Assembly: GCF_000716675.1 (NCBI RefSeq)
Contig: NZ_JNXT01000047.1
Span: 1-64,000, forward strand
Direction: 5' to 3'
From: Streptomyces alboflavus
GTDB lineage: Bacteria; Actinomycetota; Actinomycetes; Streptomycetales; Streptomycetaceae
Length of the DNA stretch: 64,000 nt
Below are positions 11,523 to 20,961 of this stretch, in pieces. The notes beneath the pieces were generated by a model. That model did not search any database and had not been told where the DNA came from. It saw nothing but the letters and a program-made list of their open reading frames with translations. Position 1 is the stretch's first letter. Every line of letters starts with the position of its first letter. Both the position numbers and the translations under genes were made by a program.

Positions 11523-14102
11523 CTACGGAATGGCCACCGACGAGATCCTGCCCTCGTCGTACACGATGTGCGCCACGCCCCCGAGGGCCAGGACGGTCGG
11601 CGGGCGCAGCGTCTCGGAGATGACGGTGCCGGCCGCGTTCGGCGGCGGTTCGGGGCGGTCGCCGGGTGCGCCGGGCACCGGAAGGCGGGTGGCCTTGCCG
11701 CCGTCGTCGCCGAGCGGAAGCGTGTACAGCGCCGCGTTGCTGGCGTAGACGACGCGGTTGCCGAGGATGAGCGGCGCCGACGGCGGGACCTTGTCCTTCG
11801 GGGTCCGCTCGGCGTACAGGGACTTCCCCGTGCGTACGTCGTGCACGAGGACCCGGCCCGCGCGGCTGTCCTTGACTACCGCGACGGCGTCGTCCACGGC
11901 GGTCACGAAGGGCGCCGGTCCTTCGCCCTTCGACGGCGGGAACCGCAGCGGGCCGTCCATCCTCTTGAGGGTGCGCGGCGTCAGGCGCAGCACCTCGGCG
12001 CGCGCCCCCGGGCCGCCGCCCTCCTCGCCGGTGGCGCACAGCACCGCCTTCGCGGTCGCGAGGACCGCGCCGCACGTCTCGTCGGACCGGCCGAGGGGGT
12101 CGCCGGTCCTGGCGTCGTACGCGGCGAGGCCCCGCTTCTGGTCGGCGTAGACGACCCCGTCGCGCAGGGCCCGTACCCCGTACAGATTCAGTTCCGCCTT
12201 GGCCCGGGCGGCCTCGCCGAGCGTCTTCTCCCAGCGGAGGCGGCCGGTGACGGCGTCGTACGCGAACAGGGACGGCGCCGGGTCGTCCTCCTGGACGAAC
12301 GGCACCTGCGCGACGACCAGCACGACGTCGTCGTCGAGGAACGGGGTACCGCTGAACACGCGCCGCTTGTCCGGCGGTTGGGCCTTCCAGAGCACCTTTC
12401 CCGTCGCGGAGTCGCGCAGTTGCAGGACGCCGTCGCGGGCGATGGCCGCCCTGCCGCCCCTGACGCCCGGTTCCAGGCGGTCCCCGGGCATGAAGAAGGA
12501 TCCGCTCGGGCCGTAGTACGCCTCGTCCATGCCGCTCTCCGGGTCGATCTTCCCGGACGTCCACAGCCGCTTGCCGTCGCTCGTGCGCACGGCCTCGTAC
12601 GTGCCGTTGGTGAGCAGGCACACGAGGGCGCGGGTGTCGGCGGAGCAGCCCATCGGGGCGTGGCTGAGCCTGCCCTGCCAGGCCTTCCAGCCCTTGGGGC
12701 GCTGGGTCGCGATCTGCGGTACGGCGCCCGACGCGTCCGCCGTGCCGCCGGCGCTCACCTCGGCCCGCGCGATCAGCTTCTTGACGGCCGCGGGGGCCTT
12801 CGGTCCTGGCTCGACCCAGCCGGACCGCCCGCCGCGGCCGGGGCCCTCGGAGCTCGCGCCACCGCTGCCGCCGTCCCCGCCCCCGTCCGACGCCCCCGGG
12901 CCCCACACCGCGAGCGCCCCGCCGAGCGCCGCGGCGACCACGCCGACGGCGACGATGCCGAGGACGGCGCGGCGGCGCCGGGAGCGGGCGGGACCGGTGG
13001 CGGCCCCCGGCACGCGGGGCGGGGAGCCGCTCATCGTCGGCAACCGGTGCGCGCCGCCCGGGCCGTGCCCCGCACCGGCCTGCTCGGCCCCGCCCTGCCC
13101 CGGCGCCGTCGCAGGCCCGTCCTGGGCCGTCGCCGGATGCCCGGCCCCCGCCGCCTCCGGCCACACCGGCACCGGCAGCAACGGCCGCCCCGAGGCGCAC
13201 AGTTGCTCGACATCCCGGCGCGCCTCGGCCGTGCGGGCGCGGACGGGCTCGGGCCACCCGGGGGCGCTCGCCGCCTCACGGAGGGCGCCGAACCGCTCGA
13301 CGAGGTCGGCGGGCGCGGGCCGTTCGTCCGGGTCGCGCACGAGGCAGGCCGCGAGCACGGACCGCAGCTCGTCGGGCATGCCGGTGAGGTCGGTCTCGGC
13401 CTGCGAGACCCGGTACAGGACGGCCGCCACCGGGCCGTCGCCGAAAGGATCGCGCCCGGTCACCGCGTAGGTGAGCACGGACGCGAGGCAGAAGACGTCG
13501 GACGCGGCCACCACGTGTCTGCCGCCCGCCACGTGCTCGGGCGACATGAAGCCCGGCGTGCCCACGAGGAGCCCCGTCGACGTCATGGTGGACGCCGCCT
13601 GCACCCGGGCCACGCCGAAGTCGATCATCTTGGGCCCGTCGAGGGCGAGCAGGACGTTCGCGGGCTTGAGGTCGCGGTGCAGCGCCCCCGCGCCGTGCAC
13701 GGCGGCGAGGGCCCGCGCCAGGCCCTCGCCGAGGGAGGCGACGGCGCCCGCGGGCAGCGGTCCGTGGCCGCGTACCGCCTCGGCGAGGGTGGGGCCGACC
13801 ACGTACTCCGTGGCCAGCCAAGGCTGTTCGGCGTCGGTGTCGCTGCCGACCAGGCGCGCCACGTACGGGTCGCGGATCGCGGCGGCGACCTCGGCCTCCC
13901 GCCGGAAGCGGCGCCGGAACACCGCGTCCGTCGCCAGCTCGTTGCGGATGGCCTTGACGGCGACCAGGTCACCGGGCCCGTACGCGGAGAGGTCGAGGGG
14001 CCGCCCGAGGAACACTTCTCCCATGCCGCCCGCGCCGAGCCGCGCCAGCGTCTCGTACGGTCCTATCCGGCGTGGTGACGACTCCCGCAGCTGGCCGATC
14101 AT
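11523..14102 (-). CDS. Receptor-type Ser/Thr protein kinase with PQQ-like propeller ectodomain (paralogue)
   Basis: 859 residues with the same plan as the next gene downstream: a kinase domain with GAGGMGEVF (24-31), K50 in AVKAI, HRDLKPAN (142-149), DFG (161-163) and GTPGFMSPEH, then a long Pro/Ala/Gln linker, one transmembrane segment (VLGIVAVGVVAAALGGALAV), and a Gly/Ser-rich stalk into an about 400-residue propeller ('GKRLWTSG', 'GKVLWKAQ', 'GRLRWEKT' blades). All catalytic residues are present. The pair is likely a tandem duplication in one operon, lying beside glgP and the glgE operon. A role in sensing an extracellular or envelope signal is inferred from architecture only. Confidence 0.93.
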   Translation of the reverse strand: MIGQLRESSPRRIGPYETLARLGAGGMGEVFLGRPLDLSAYGPGDLVAVKAIRNELATDAVFRRRFRREAEVAAAIRDPYVARLVGSDTDAEQPWLATEYVVGPTLAEAVRGHGPLPAGAVASLGEGLARALAAVHGAGALHRDLKPANVLLALDGPKMIDFGVARVQAASTMTSTGLLVGTPGFMSPEHVAGGRHVVAASDVFCLASVLTYAVTGRDPFGDGPVAAVLYRVSQAETDLTGMPDELRSVLAACLVRDPDERPAPADLVERFGALREAASAPGWPEPVRARTAEARRDVEQLCASGRPLLPVPVWPEAAGAGHPATAQDGPATAPGQGGAEQAGAGHGPGGAHRLPTMSGSPPRVPGAATGPARSRRRRAVLGIVAVGVVAAALGGALAVWGPGASDGGGDGGSGGASSEGPGRGGRSGWVEPGPKAPAAVKKLIARAEVSAGGTADASGAVPQIATQRPKGWKAWQGRLSHAPMGCSADTRALVCLLTNGTYEAVRTSDGKRLWTSGKIDPESGMDEAYYGPSGSFFMPGDRLEPGVRGGRAAIARDGVLQLRDSATGKVLWKAQPPDKRRVFSGTPFLDDDVVLVVAQVPFVQEDDPAPSLFAYDAVTGRLRWEKTLGEAARAKAELNLYGVRALRDGVVYADQKRGLAAYDARTGDPLGRSDETCGAVLATAKAVLCATGEEGGGPGARAEVLRLTPRTLKRMDGPLRFPPSKGEGPAPFVTAVDDAVAVVKDSRAGRVLVHDVRTGKSLYAERTPKDKVPPSAPLILGNRVVYASNAALYTLPLGDDGGKATRLPVPGAPGDRPEPPPNAAGTVISETLRPPTVLALGGVAHIVYDEGRISSVAIP

Positions 14103-14135
14103 CCGCCCCGTACCCCCTGTGACCGCGTGAACTCT

Positions 14136-14152
14136 CGTGACCGGGGGTCACG
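14136..14152. promoter_or_regulatory. 17-bp palindrome between the kinase and glgP
   Basis: CGTGACC-GGG-GGTCACG is a perfect 7-bp inverted repeat in the 215-bp divergent space between the kinase start (14102) and the glgP start (14318). The size and symmetry suit a dimeric repressor or activator site; the binder is unknown. Confidence 0.45.
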
Positions 14153-14317
14153 TTATCCCCACGACGGCCCCGATGGCGCGGCTGGTCCACGTCAATGTGG
14201 GCGCTCCGGGCGCGCCCCGTGCGCCGTGGTTGCCGGGCCCCCGCGCCGCTACCTTCGATACGCCGACAACGTCACGTACGCCTTTCCGACAGAGCCCCTT
14301 TCCGACAGAGGTGCCCC

Positions 14318-16948
14318 GTGAAAGCCATCCGTCGATTCACCGTACGTCCCGTCCTGCCCGCCCCGCTCGGCCCGCTCGCCGAGCTCGCCCGCAATCTGCG
14401 CTGGTCCTGGCACCCGGCGACCCGCGACCTGTTCCGCGACGCCGACCCGGCCCTGTGGGAGGCCGCGGGCGGCGACCCCGTGCGGCTGCTCGGCTCGGTG
14501 CCGTCCGCGCGGCTCACCGCCCTCGCCACCGACGACGGCTATCTGCGGCGCCTGCGCGAGGCCGCCGGCGACCTGCGCGAGTACGTCACCGGGGAGCGCT
14601 GGTACCAGGAGCGGCAACGCGAGCCCGGCCGTGAACTGCCCGGCGCCATCGCCTACTTCTCACCCGAGTTCGGCGTCACCGCCGCCCTGCCGCAGTACTC
14701 CGGCGGCCTCGGCATCCTCGCCGGCGACCACCTGAAGGCCGCGAGCGACCTCGGCGTGCCCCTCATCGGCGTCGGACTGCTCTACCGGCACGGCTACTTC
14801 CGCCAGTCCCTCACCCGCGACGGCTGGCAGCAGGAGCACTACCCCGTCCTCGACCCCAACGAGCTGCCCCTCACCCTCCTCCGCGACACCGACGGCACCC
14901 CCGCCCAGGTGCGGCTCGCCCTGCCCGGCGGCCGCTCCCTGCGCGCCCACGTCTGGCAGGCACAGGTCGGCCGGGTACCGCTGCTCCTGCTCGACTCCGA
15001 CGTGGAGGAGAACGACCCGGCCGCCCGCGAGGTGACCGACCGGCTCTACGGCGGCGGCAGCGAACACCGCCTGCTCCAGGAGATGCTGCTCGGCATCGGC
15101 GGCGTGCGGGCCGTGCGCGCCTACTGCCGCCTCACCGGACACGCCGAACCCGAGGTCTTCCACACCAACGAGGGCCACGCCGGGTTCCTCGGCCTGGAAC
15201 GCATCCACGAACGCGTCGGCGACGGCCTCGGCTTCGACGCGGCCCTGGAGTCCGTGCGCGGCGGCACCGTCTTCACCACCCACACCCCCGTGCCCGCGGG
15301 CATCGACCGCTTCGACCGCGAACTCGTCGCCCACCACTTCGGCCCCGACGCCGAACTGCCCCGCGTCGACGTCGAGCAGATCCTGCGCCTCGGCATGGAG
15401 ACCTACCCCGGCGGCGAGCCCAACCTCTTCAACATGGCCGTCATGGGCCTGCGCCTCGGCCGCTGCGCCAACGGCGTCTCCACCCTGCACGGCAAGGTCA
15501 GCCGGGAGATGTTCCAGGGCCTGTGGCCCGGGTTCGACCCCGAGGAGGTGCCCATCACCTCCGTCACCAACGGCGTGCACGCCCCGACCTGGGTGGCCCC
15601 CGAGGTGATCCGGCTCGGCGCCCGCCAGATCGGGCAGCGGCGCACCGACCGGGCCCTGTCCGTCGGCGGCTCCGAACGCTGGGACGCCGTCGCCGACATC
15701 CAGGACGGCGACATCTGGCTGCTGCGCCGCGAACTGCGCGCCCAGCTCGTCGACGAGGTCCGGCGGCGCCTGCACCTCTCCTGGCGCCAGCGCGGCGCCG
15801 CCACCGCCGAACTGGGCTGGATCGACGAGGTCCTCGACCCCGACGTCCTCACCATCGGCTTCGCCCGCCGCGTCCCCTCGTACAAACGCCTGACCCTGAT
15901 GCTGCGCGACCGCGACCGCCTGATGGAACTCCTCGGCCACCCCGAGCGGCCCGTGCAGATCGTCGTCGCGGGCAAGGCGCACCCCGCCGACGACGGCGGC
16001 AAGCGGCTCATCCAGGACCTGGTGCGCTTCACCGACGACCCGCGCGTGCGCCACCGCATCGTGTTCCTGCCGGACTACGGCATGGCGATGGCCCAGAAGC
16101 TGTACGCGGGCTGCGACGTCTGGCTCAACAACCCGCTGCGCCCCCTGGAGGCCTGCGGCACCTCCGGCATGAAGGCCGCCCTCAACGGCTGCCTCAACCT
16201 GTCGGTCCTCGACGGCTGGTGGGACGAGTGGTTCGAGCCCGACTTCGGCTGGGCCATCCCCACCGCCGACGGCGCCGCCACCGACGACCACCGCCGCGAC
16301 GACCTGGAGGCCGCCGCGCTCTACGACCTCCTGGAGCGCCGCATCACCCCCCGTTTCTACGAGCACGGCCCCGGCGGACTGCCCGACCGCTGGATCGAGA
16401 TGGTCCGCAGGACCCTGACCCGCCTCGGCCCGAAGGTCCTCGCGGGCCGCATGGTGCGTGAGTACGTGGAGCGCCTGTACGTCCCCGCCGCCCGCGCCCA
16501 CCGCGTGCTCGTGCCGGACGCCGCCGCTTCGCTCGCCGCCTGGAAGACCCGGGTCCGCGCGGCCTGGCCCCGCGTCGCCGTCGACCACGTGGAGGCCTCC
16601 GCCGTCGGCGCCACCGCCGAACTCGGCACCACCCTCGCCCTGCGCGTCCGCGTCCAGCTCGGCGACCTCACCCCCGACGACGTCGAGGTCCAGGCCATCG
16701 CGGGCCGCGTCGACCCCGAGGACCACCTCACCGACGTGACCCCGGTGGCGCTGAAGCCCGCGAGCGGCCCCGACCCCGAGGGCCGCCTCCTGTACGAGGG
16801 CCCCCTCGCCCTGGACCGCACCGGCCCCTTCGGCTACACGGTCCGCATCCTGCCCGCCCACCACTTGCTGTCCGACGGCGCGGAGATGGGCTTGGTGGCG
16901 GTGCCGTCGGAGGGGACGGGGGAGGGGGCGGGGGTGCTGATGCGGTAA
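14318..16948 (+). CDS. glgP: Alpha-glucan (glycogen/maltodextrin) phosphorylase
   Basis: An 876-residue GT35 enzyme that releases glucose-1-phosphate from alpha-1,4-glucan ends. Visible signatures are the N-terminal LAELARNLRWSWHP block of the actinobacterial/thermophile alpha-glucan phosphorylase subgroup, EVFHTNEGHAGFL, FARRVPSYKRLTL, and the PLP-lysine region CGTSGMKAALNGCLNLS. GTG 14318 (VKAIRRFTVRP) follows AGAGGTG. The gene is divergent from the kinase pair and convergent with an M4 protease gene. Together with GlgX it would degrade the glucan made by the GlgE pathway. Confidence 0.95.
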   Translation: MKAIRRFTVRPVLPAPLGPLAELARNLRWSWHPATRDLFRDADPALWEAAGGDPVRLLGSVPSARLTALATDDGYLRRLREAAGDLREYVTGERWYQERQREPGRELPGAIAYFSPEFGVTAALPQYSGGLGILAGDHLKAASDLGVPLIGVGLLYRHGYFRQSLTRDGWQQEHYPVLDPNELPLTLLRDTDGTPAQVRLALPGGRSLRAHVWQAQVGRVPLLLLDSDVEENDPAAREVTDRLYGGGSEHRLLQEMLLGIGGVRAVRAYCRLTGHAEPEVFHTNEGHAGFLGLERIHERVGDGLGFDAALESVRGGTVFTTHTPVPAGIDRFDRELVAHHFGPDAELPRVDVEQILRLGMETYPGGEPNLFNMAVMGLRLGRCANGVSTLHGKVSREMFQGLWPGFDPEEVPITSVTNGVHAPTWVAPEVIRLGARQIGQRRTDRALSVGGSERWDAVADIQDGDIWLLRRELRAQLVDEVRRRLHLSWRQRGAATAELGWIDEVLDPDVLTIGFARRVPSYKRLTLMLRDRDRLMELLGHPERPVQIVVAGKAHPADDGGKRLIQDLVRFTDDPRVRHRIVFLPDYGMAMAQKLYAGCDVWLNNPLRPLEACGTSGMKAALNGCLNLSVLDGWWDEWFEPDFGWAIPTADGAATDDHRRDDLEAAALYDLLERRITPRFYEHGPGGLPDRWIEMVRRTLTRLGPKVLAGRMVREYVERLYVPAARAHRVLVPDAAASLAAWKTRVRAAWPRVAVDHVEASAVGATAELGTTLALRVRVQLGDLTPDDVEVQAIAGRVDPEDHLTDVTPVALKPASGPDPEGRLLYEGPLALDRTGPFGYTVRILPAHHLLSDGAEMGLVAVPSEGTGEGAGVLMR

Positions 16949-16955
16949 GGGGAGG

Positions 16956-16995
16956 GGCGCCCCGAAGGGGCGCGGGGAACTGCGCGCCCAGCCAC
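16956..16995 (+). repeat. Dispersed 40-bp repeat with terminator hairpin, copy 1
   Basis: It starts 8 bp after the glgP stop. GCGCCCC-GAA-GGGGCGC (16957-16973) forms a perfect hairpin, followed by GGGGAACTGCGCGCC. The same 40 bp, with one mismatch, recur at 41081-41120 after another plus-strand gene. From general knowledge, similar sequences are scattered after genes in many Streptomyces genomes. Probably a transcription end that is also mobile or recombinogenic. Confidence 0.75.
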
Positions 16996-17025
16996 ATCGG
17001 ACCCGCACGGTCCAAACCACATGGT

Positions 17026-17070
17026 GCGGGCGGCGCCCGGGGGACAGCTCCCCCCCCCGGGCGCCGCCCG
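17026..17070. terminator. Bidirectional terminator between glgP and the M4 protease
   Basis: A perfect 17-bp stem (17027-17043 with 17054-17070) with a 10-nt loop, placed between two convergent genes. It is entirely GC, with no U tract. Confidence 0.75.
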
Positions 17071-17093
17071 GCTCTAAAGGCCCAGGGGCCAGC

Positions 17094-18737
17094 TCACTTG
17101 ACGTTCACACCGGTCCACGCGGCCGCGACAGCCTTCGCCTCGGCGGAGTCGACCCCATACAGATCGGCGGCAGCCTTGACCGTGTCCTTGCGCGCCTGCG
17201 CGTAATCCGTCGTCGTGGTGAAGTACGTGGTCAGCGCCTTGAACCAGATCTTCTCGGCCTTCTCACGCCCGATGCCCTCGACCTTGGACCCGTCCTTGGT
17301 CGGGCTGTCGTACTTGACGCCGTTGATCTCCTTCGCGCCGCTGCCCTCGCTCAGCAGGTAGAAGAAGTGGTTGGCGATGCCGGACGAGTAGTGCACGTCG
17401 ACGTTGCCGGCGTTGGTGTCCCAGTAGTCCAGGGAGTTGCCGTCCTTGGAGGGCTTGTCCATGTACCGCAGCGGGGTGCCGTCGCCGTTGATGTCGATCT
17501 TCTCGCCGACCAGGTAGTCGCCCTTGTCCTGGGCGTTGTTCGCCTTGAACTCGACGGCGGCGGCGAAGATGTCGCTGGTGGCCTCGTTCAGGCCGCCGGA
17601 CTCGCCGCTGTACTCCATGTTGCCGGTGGCCGAGGTGACGCCGTGCGTCATCTCGTGCGCGGCCACGTCGATGGACGTGAGCGGCTTGGCGTTGCCCTCG
17701 CCGTCGCCGTACGTCATGCAGAAGCAGGAGTCCTGCCAGAAGGCGTTGACGTAGTTGTTGCCGTAGTGCACGCGGGACGTGGCGCCCTTGCCGTCGCCCT
17801 TGATGCCGCTGCGGCCGTGCACATCCTTGTAGTAGTCCCAGGTGAGACCCGCGCCGTAGGCGGCGTCGACGGCCGCGGTCTGGGTGTCGGCCGGCTTGCC
17901 GGTGCCCCAGGTGTCGTCCGCGTCGGTGTACAGCTTGCCGCCGCTTGAGCCGTGGTTCAGGTCGAGTGTCTTGTGGTTGCCGCGGCCGCCGTCGGTCAGC
18001 TCGAAGCCGCTGCCCGCCTTGGTGGAGCCCACCTCGACGTCGCCGCTGTACTGGCTGTGGCCCTTGCCGTTCTCGACGGCCTGGTACTGGAACAGCTTCT
18101 TGCCGGTCGCCGCGTCGGTGATGACGTGCAGCTCGCTCGGCGTGCCGTCCTTCTGCGTGCCGGTGACGACCGTCTCGAAGGCCAGGGTCGGCTTGCCCTC
18201 GGCCGCCCAGACGACCTTGCGCGGCGCGTTCGCGTCGGTCTTCTTCGTCTCACCGGTCTTCGCCGCCGTCGACTCCGCGGCCTTCGCGACCGCCTTCGGC
18301 GCGAGCTTCGCGCTGGTCGACCTGACCTTCACGGTCGCCTTCGTCGCCTTGCTGACGCCCTTGACCGCGCCGCTCTTGGCGGTGTGCACGACCAGGTCGC
18401 CGCCGAGGACGGGCAGGCCGTCGTACGTGCGCTCGTAGCGGGTGTGCGTCGTGCCGTCGCGGTCCTTGACCACGTCGCGGACGACGAGCTTCTCCTTGGC
18501 GCCGAGACCGATCTTCTCGGCGGTGGCCGCCGTCTTCGTCTCGGCGTCCTGGATCAGGCCGGTGCGGACGGAGGCGGAGAGCCGCATGGGGGAGGCGGCG
18601 GAGGCCTCGGCGGCGTTGCCGCTGACGTCCTGCTGTGCGGAGGCGCCGGTGGTCAGTCCGGCGGTGAGCAGCGCTCCGGCGGCGGCTGCGGTGGCGATGA
18701 CCAGGGTGGAACGCTTCCTCGATATGTGGGGGGTCAC
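17094..18737 (-). CDS. Secreted M4 (thermolysin-like) neutral metalloprotease, paralogue 1
   Basis: 547 residues. A Sec signal peptide (KRSTLVIATAAAAGALLTAG) leads into an FTP/PepSY-type propeptide (about 45-230), then the M4 catalytic domain with zinc motif HEMTH (361-365) and third ligand E385 in GGLNEATSD. VHYGNNYVNAFW and SCFCMTYGDG are typical of the family. GTG 18737 has AAGGAG upstream; about 60 further upstream codons belong to the leader. It would degrade proteins outside the cell. It is closely related to the gene at 19011-20693, and both share a conserved upstream element at the same relative position. Confidence 0.95.
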   Translation of the reverse strand: MTPHISRKRSTLVIATAAAAGALLTAGLTTGASAQQDVSGNAAEASAASPMRLSASVRTGLIQDAETKTAATAEKIGLGAKEKLVVRDVVKDRDGTTHTRYERTYDGLPVLGGDLVVHTAKSGAVKGVSKATKATVKVRSTSAKLAPKAVAKAAESTAAKTGETKKTDANAPRKVVWAAEGKPTLAFETVVTGTQKDGTPSELHVITDAATGKKLFQYQAVENGKGHSQYSGDVEVGSTKAGSGFELTDGGRGNHKTLDLNHGSSGGKLYTDADDTWGTGKPADTQTAAVDAAYGAGLTWDYYKDVHGRSGIKGDGKGATSRVHYGNNYVNAFWQDSCFCMTYGDGEGNAKPLTSIDVAAHEMTHGVTSATGNMEYSGESGGLNEATSDIFAAAVEFKANNAQDKGDYLVGEKIDINGDGTPLRYMDKPSKDGNSLDYWDTNAGNVDVHYSSGIANHFFYLLSEGSGAKEINGVKYDSPTKDGSKVEGIGREKAEKIWFKALTTYFTTTTDYAQARKDTVKAAADLYGVDSAEAKAVAAAWTGVNVK

Positions 18738-18828
18738 GCAAGCTCCTTGTGTGGGGGAGCCCGGGTGGCATGGGGGACCACCCGGGCCGATAAGTGCTGT
18801 GCGGATGTAACTGGTGTGCCGTGCGGGG

Positions 18829-18880
18829 GAAGCGTGCCATTTGGGGCAGGTGCATGTCAGGACCTTGATTGAATGTTGGC
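18829..18880 (-). promoter_or_regulatory. Conserved upstream element of M4 protease, copy 1
   Basis: Read on the plus strand the element is GAAG-GTGCCATT-GGGGCAGG-CATGTCAGG, then 14 nt, then TTGGC. Copy 2 (20832-20883) has the same blocks with identical spacing, while the rest of the two upstream regions differs. It lies about 92 bp upstream of the GTG start, so it is probably an operator or promoter for a shared regulator. Confidence 0.65.
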
Positions 18881-19010
18881 CAAAAGAAGTTCGTTGGCCG
18901 AAGGTCAAGGTCCGCAATGCGAACAGTGGGTGAAGAGGGGTGCCGCCCCCGGGCAGTTGGCGGGAAAGCGCTGCCCGGGGCGGCTCTGTCTCACGACTGC
19001 GGTGGGGTGA

Positions 19011-20693
19011 CTACGGCCGGGTGCCGACGTTCACCGCCGCCCAGGCGTTCGCCACCGCCTTGTACTCGGCGCTCGCCGTGCCGCCGAACAGCTCGCTCGC
19101 CGCCGCGAGCGTGCCGGTCCGTGCCGCCGCGTAGTTGGTGGTCGTGTTGAACTTCGTGGTGAGTGCCCTGAACCAGATCTTGGCGGCCTTGTCGATGCCA
19201 ATTCCGGTCACAGGCTTGTTGTCGTACGTCGGCGAGTCGTAGGAGACGCCATTCACGACCTTCTTCCCGCTGCCCTCGCTGAGCAGGTAGAAGAAGTGGT
19301 TGGCGATGCCCGAGGAGTAGTGCACGTCCACGTTGCCCGCGCTGCTGCTCCAGTTGTCGAGCGAACGGCCGTCCTTGGAGGGCTTGTCCATGTAGCGCAG
19401 CGGCGTGCCGTTGCCCCGGATGTCGATCTTCTCGCCGACGAGATAGTCGCCCACGTCGCTCGGGTTCTTGGCGTTGAACTCCACGGCCGCGGCGAAGATG
19501 TCGCTCGTCGCCTCGTTCAGACCGCCCGGCTCGCGGCTGTACTGCATGTTGCCCGTCGCCGACGTCACGCCGTGCGTCATCTCGTGGGCCGCCACGTCGA
19601 TGGACGTGAGGGGCTTGGCGTTGCCCGCGCCGTCCCCGTACGTCATGCAGAAGCATCCGTTCTGCCAGAACGCGTTGGAGTAGTTGTTCCCGTAGTGCAC
19701 CCGCGAGGTCGCGCCGACCCCGTCGTTGCGGATCCCGTTGCGGCCGTGCACGCCCTTGTAGTAGTCCCACGTCAGCGCCGCGCCGTAGTGCGCGTCCGCG
19801 CCCGCCGTCTCCGCGTTCGACGGCTGGCCGTTGCCCCACACGTCGTCCGGGCCCGTGAACAGCGTGCCGCCGGACGTGCCCCGGTTGAGGTTGTACGTGC
19901 GGTGGTTGCCGCGCTGGGTGTCGCTGAGGGTGTACTGCGAGCCCGACTGCGCCGTGCCGAGCGTGACCTGGCCGCTGTACATCGTGTTGCCGGTGCCGTT
20001 GTGCACGGCCTGCCACTGCCGCAGCTTCTTGCCGGTCGCCGCGTCGGTGATGACGTGCAGCTCGTTCGGCGTGCCGTCCTTCTGCACTCCGCCGATCACC
20101 GTCTCGTACGCGATGACGGGGGCGCCGCCCTTGGTGTCGACCAACCACACGACCTTGCGCGGCTCCTGCGACGCCTTGGTCTTCGTGGACTTCTCCGACT
20201 TGGCCGCGCCGAGCGCCTGCTTCTCGGCGGCCGCCGGCTTCACCTCGGCCCCGGTGTCGGTTCCGGCGAGCTTCGCCTTGGAGGCGCGGTTGACGTCCGT
20301 CACCTTGCCGCTCTTGTCGGTGGCGACCACCATGTCGCCGCCGAGGACTGGAAGTCCGGCGTAGGTGCGCTCGTAGCGGGTGTGCGTCGTGCCGTCGCGG
20401 TCCTTCACGACGTCGCGGACGACGAGCTTCTCCTTGGCGCTGAGGCCGAGGGTGGCGGCGGTGGCGGCCGTGCTCGTGTCCGCCTCGCGTATCAGCTCGG
20501 CGCGCTGGGACGGGGAGAGCTTCATGGGCAGGGCGCCGGTGTCGACCTTGGTGCCCGAGGCCGGGTTGTCGGCTGACGCGGTGCCCGCCTGCACGGCCAT
20601 GCCGAGGAGGGCGGCTACGGCCGTGAAGGTGCCGATGGCGGTGGTGCGGCGGCGGGCGGTACGTCTGCGGGGTGTGGGGGAGTTGCTCAACAC
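19011..20693 (-). CDS. Secreted M4 (thermolysin-like) neutral metalloprotease, paralogue 2
   Basis: 560 residues with the same architecture as the downstream paralogue: a basic N-region (RRRTARRRTTAIG) and signal sequence, an FTP/PepSY propeptide containing the shared EKLVVRDVVKDRDGTTHTRY block, then a catalytic domain with HEMTH and GGLNEATSD and the conserved CFCMTYGDG cysteine pair. GTG 20693 follows AAGGAG by about 5 nt. The two genes are 273 bp apart, point the same way and each have their own upstream element, so they are probably separate transcripts rather than an operon. Complete zinc ligands suggest both are active. Confidence 0.95.
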   Translation of the reverse strand: MLSNSPTPRRRTARRRTTAIGTFTAVAALLGMAVQAGTASADNPASGTKVDTGALPMKLSPSQRAELIREADTSTAATAATLGLSAKEKLVVRDVVKDRDGTTHTRYERTYAGLPVLGGDMVVATDKSGKVTDVNRASKAKLAGTDTGAEVKPAAAEKQALGAAKSEKSTKTKASQEPRKVVWLVDTKGGAPVIAYETVIGGVQKDGTPNELHVITDAATGKKLRQWQAVHNGTGNTMYSGQVTLGTAQSGSQYTLSDTQRGNHRTYNLNRGTSGGTLFTGPDDVWGNGQPSNAETAGADAHYGAALTWDYYKGVHGRNGIRNDGVGATSRVHYGNNYSNAFWQNGCFCMTYGDGAGNAKPLTSIDVAAHEMTHGVTSATGNMQYSREPGGLNEATSDIFAAAVEFNAKNPSDVGDYLVGEKIDIRGNGTPLRYMDKPSKDGRSLDNWSSSAGNVDVHYSSGIANHFFYLLSEGSGKKVVNGVSYDSPTYDNKPVTGIGIDKAAKIWFRALTTKFNTTTNYAAARTGTLAAASELFGGTASAEYKAVANAWAAVNVGTRP

Positions 20694-20831
20694 GGACTCC
20701 TTCTGCGCGGCCGCTGGTCCAGCGGCCAGGGGGCGACCGGACGGCGGTGACCGTCCGGGGCGGAGCAGGCAGTACGTGGTGCGGTGAGCTGGGCGCCGCG
20801 CACGCGTGAGCGCGCGTGCGGCTGGTGAGGG

Positions 20832-20883
20832 GAAGGGTGCCATTCGGGGCAGGGACATGTCAGGTCGGTGAACTCACTTTGGC
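20832..20883 (-). promoter_or_regulatory. Conserved upstream element of M4 protease, copy 2
   Basis: The same block order and spacing as at 18829-18880, starting about 139 bp upstream of the GTG at 20693. See copy 1 for the motif. The conservation is confined to about 52 bp of otherwise unrelated upstream DNA. Confidence 0.65.
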
Positions 20884-20961
20884 TGGAATACGTTCGGTGT
20901 TCGAATTTTTGTGTCCGGTATGCGGTTTCTCGCGGGGCGCGTTGGGGGGTGTTGGGGTGCG

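Noticed and set aside
9972..14078. 1368-residue plus-strand frame
   Set aside because: Antisense to the two kinase genes, whose motifs are complete; the frame has only Arg/Gly/Ala-rich sequence.
14660..17020. 786-residue minus-strand frame
   Set aside because: Antisense to glgP; composition typical of GC-rich shadow frames.
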